Assembly (NCBI RefSeq): GCF_017994015.1
Contig: NZ_JAGOLP010000035.1
Coordinates: 1-34,437, forward strand
Length of the DNA: 34,437 nucleotides
Origin: Ferrovibrio sp.
Lineage (GTDB): Bacteria; Pseudomonadota; Alphaproteobacteria; Ferrovibrionales; Ferrovibrionaceae
Reading direction: 5' to 3'
The position numbers and the translations under genes were made by a program. Of the stretch, positions 33,872-34,437 are shown piece by piece. Numbering within the stretch: position 1 is the first letter of the stretch; every line of letters starts with the position of its first letter. The notes beneath the pieces are model-generated. The model ran no database searches. It was not told where the DNA came from and saw nothing but the letters and a program-made list of their open reading frames with translations.

Positions 33872-34437
33872 TCAATTCATCCAGAGACCACCGGTAACGT
33901 TGATTGACTGGCCCGTCATATAGCTGGCTTGGCCCGATATCAGGAACGCCACCACATTGGCGATATCCTGTGGCTGCCCAAGGCGGCCAAGCGGAATCAG
34001 ATGCACACGCTCGGCCGCAGGCGGCAAACCCTTTGCAATCGCTTCGGCATCGGCCTGTTCGCGCATCCGTGTGTTGGTAATGGTGCCGGGGCAGACCGCA
34101 TTGACGCGAATGCCGAACCTGGCCAGATCGAGCGCCATGGATTGAGTCATGCCGATCAGCGCGAATTTCGATGCGCAATAGGCAAGCGACATCGGACGGC
34201 CGGATTTGCCGAACCAGGAAGCGATATTGATGATGCGGCCGCCACCGTTCTTGGTCATCATCGGCACAATCGTGTGGCAACAATTATAGGTCCCGCGTAC
34301 ATTGACCCGCATGGTGTAATCAAAATCTTCCGGCGTGCCGTCGAGTATTGACGCAACCTGCCCTATCCCGGCCCCATTGATCAAGACACTGGGCGAGGCG
34401 CCGAGTTCACTGCTCGCTTTTGCAGCAGCTTCGCGGA
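33872..34437 (-). CDS. SDR-family oxidoreductase, C-terminal part (5' end outside window)
   Basis: The frame is open to the right edge, so the N-terminal part and start are missing. Visible SDR features: the NAG-like motif INGAG, NVRGTYNCCHTIVPMM, catalytic Ser in INIASWFGKSG, the YCASK catalytic Tyr/Lys, and RVNAVCPGTI; it ends INVTGGLWMN, typical of FabG/BDH-like enzymes. An NAD(P)-dependent oxidoreductase of a hydroxyacyl or alcohol substrate is likely. The gene is co-directional with livH, but the livH promoter and palindrome lie in the 130 bp between them. Confidence 0.92.
   Translation of the reverse strand, partial: REAAAKASSELGASPSVLINGAGIGQVASILDGTPEDFDYTMRVNVRGTYNCCHTIVPMMTKNGGGRIINIASWFGKSGRPMSLAYCASKFALIGMTQSMALDLARFGIRVNAVCPGTITNTRMREQADAEAIAKGLPPAAERVHLIPLGRLGQPQDIANVVAFLISGQASYMTGQSINVTGGLWMN

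Noticed and set aside
1..34437. CRISPR array, defence island, prophage or toxin-antitoxin pair
   Set aside because: Looked for regularly spaced repeats, integrase, transposase and typical small paired genes; none is visible in the window.

Overview
The window is GC-rich bacterial chromosome, densely coding, with short intergenic gaps and many 1-4 bp stop/start overlaps. The gene set fits an aerobic alphaproteobacterium, plausibly of the Rhodospirillales type: a PAS_5-type protein, a Calvin-subtype class II FBP aldolase, a fused indolepyruvate:ferredoxin oxidoreductase, and Liv-type transport linked to acyl-CoA genes. The order is inferred from gene style only. No CRISPR array, insertion sequence, integrase or phage gene was seen.

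Positions 1-8.6 kb hold mostly housekeeping or single genes: the 3' part of a fused ADP-forming acyl-CoA synthetase/GNAT acetyltransferase, moaA, a small secreted protein, an NAD kinase, an orphan Tat-type peptide-binding protein, msrA, a DMT exporter, a PAS-domain protein and class II fructose-bisphosphate aldolase. Clear hairpin terminators follow the NAD kinase and the aldolase.

Positions 8.7-15.5 kb hold a tight six-gene minus-strand operon for a surface glycan, bracketed by tRNA-Met(CAT) and tRNA-Arg(ACG). In transcription order it encodes an O-antigen polymerase/ligase-type membrane protein, a GT2-GT4 fusion glycosyltransferase, an APH-fold kinase-like protein, a methyltransferase, a NodB-type deacetylase and a second methyltransferase. 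It looks like a machine that builds and decorates one specific glycan; no flippase or chain-length regulator is in the window.

Positions 15.8-18.7 kb hold an OmpA-like lipoprotein with a terminator and a divergent class II fumarase (FumC-like) on the opposite strand.

Positions 17.3-34.4 kb form an acyl-CoA catabolic region. One minus-strand unit runs enoyl-CoA hydratase, acyl-CoA dehydrogenase, class III CoA-transferase, fused 2-oxoacid (indolepyruvate-type) oxidoreductase and perhaps fumC. Divergent from it is a DUF1330 protein plus a DapA-family aldolase/lyase lacking the usual catalytic Tyr, then a TetR regulator. A second minus-strand operon encodes a complete branched-chain-amino-acid-type ABC importer (LivH, M, G, F, K) followed by an acyl/aryl-CoA ligase, and an SDR dehydrogenase runs off the right edge. 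Two related palindromes, one between the divergent units (25436-25449) and one in front of livH (33793-33808), suggest a common regulator, most simply the local TetR protein. The likely theme is import, CoA activation and beta-oxidation-like breakdown of an organic acid whose identity cannot be read from sequence alone. This regulon is the best candidate for something undescribed here.
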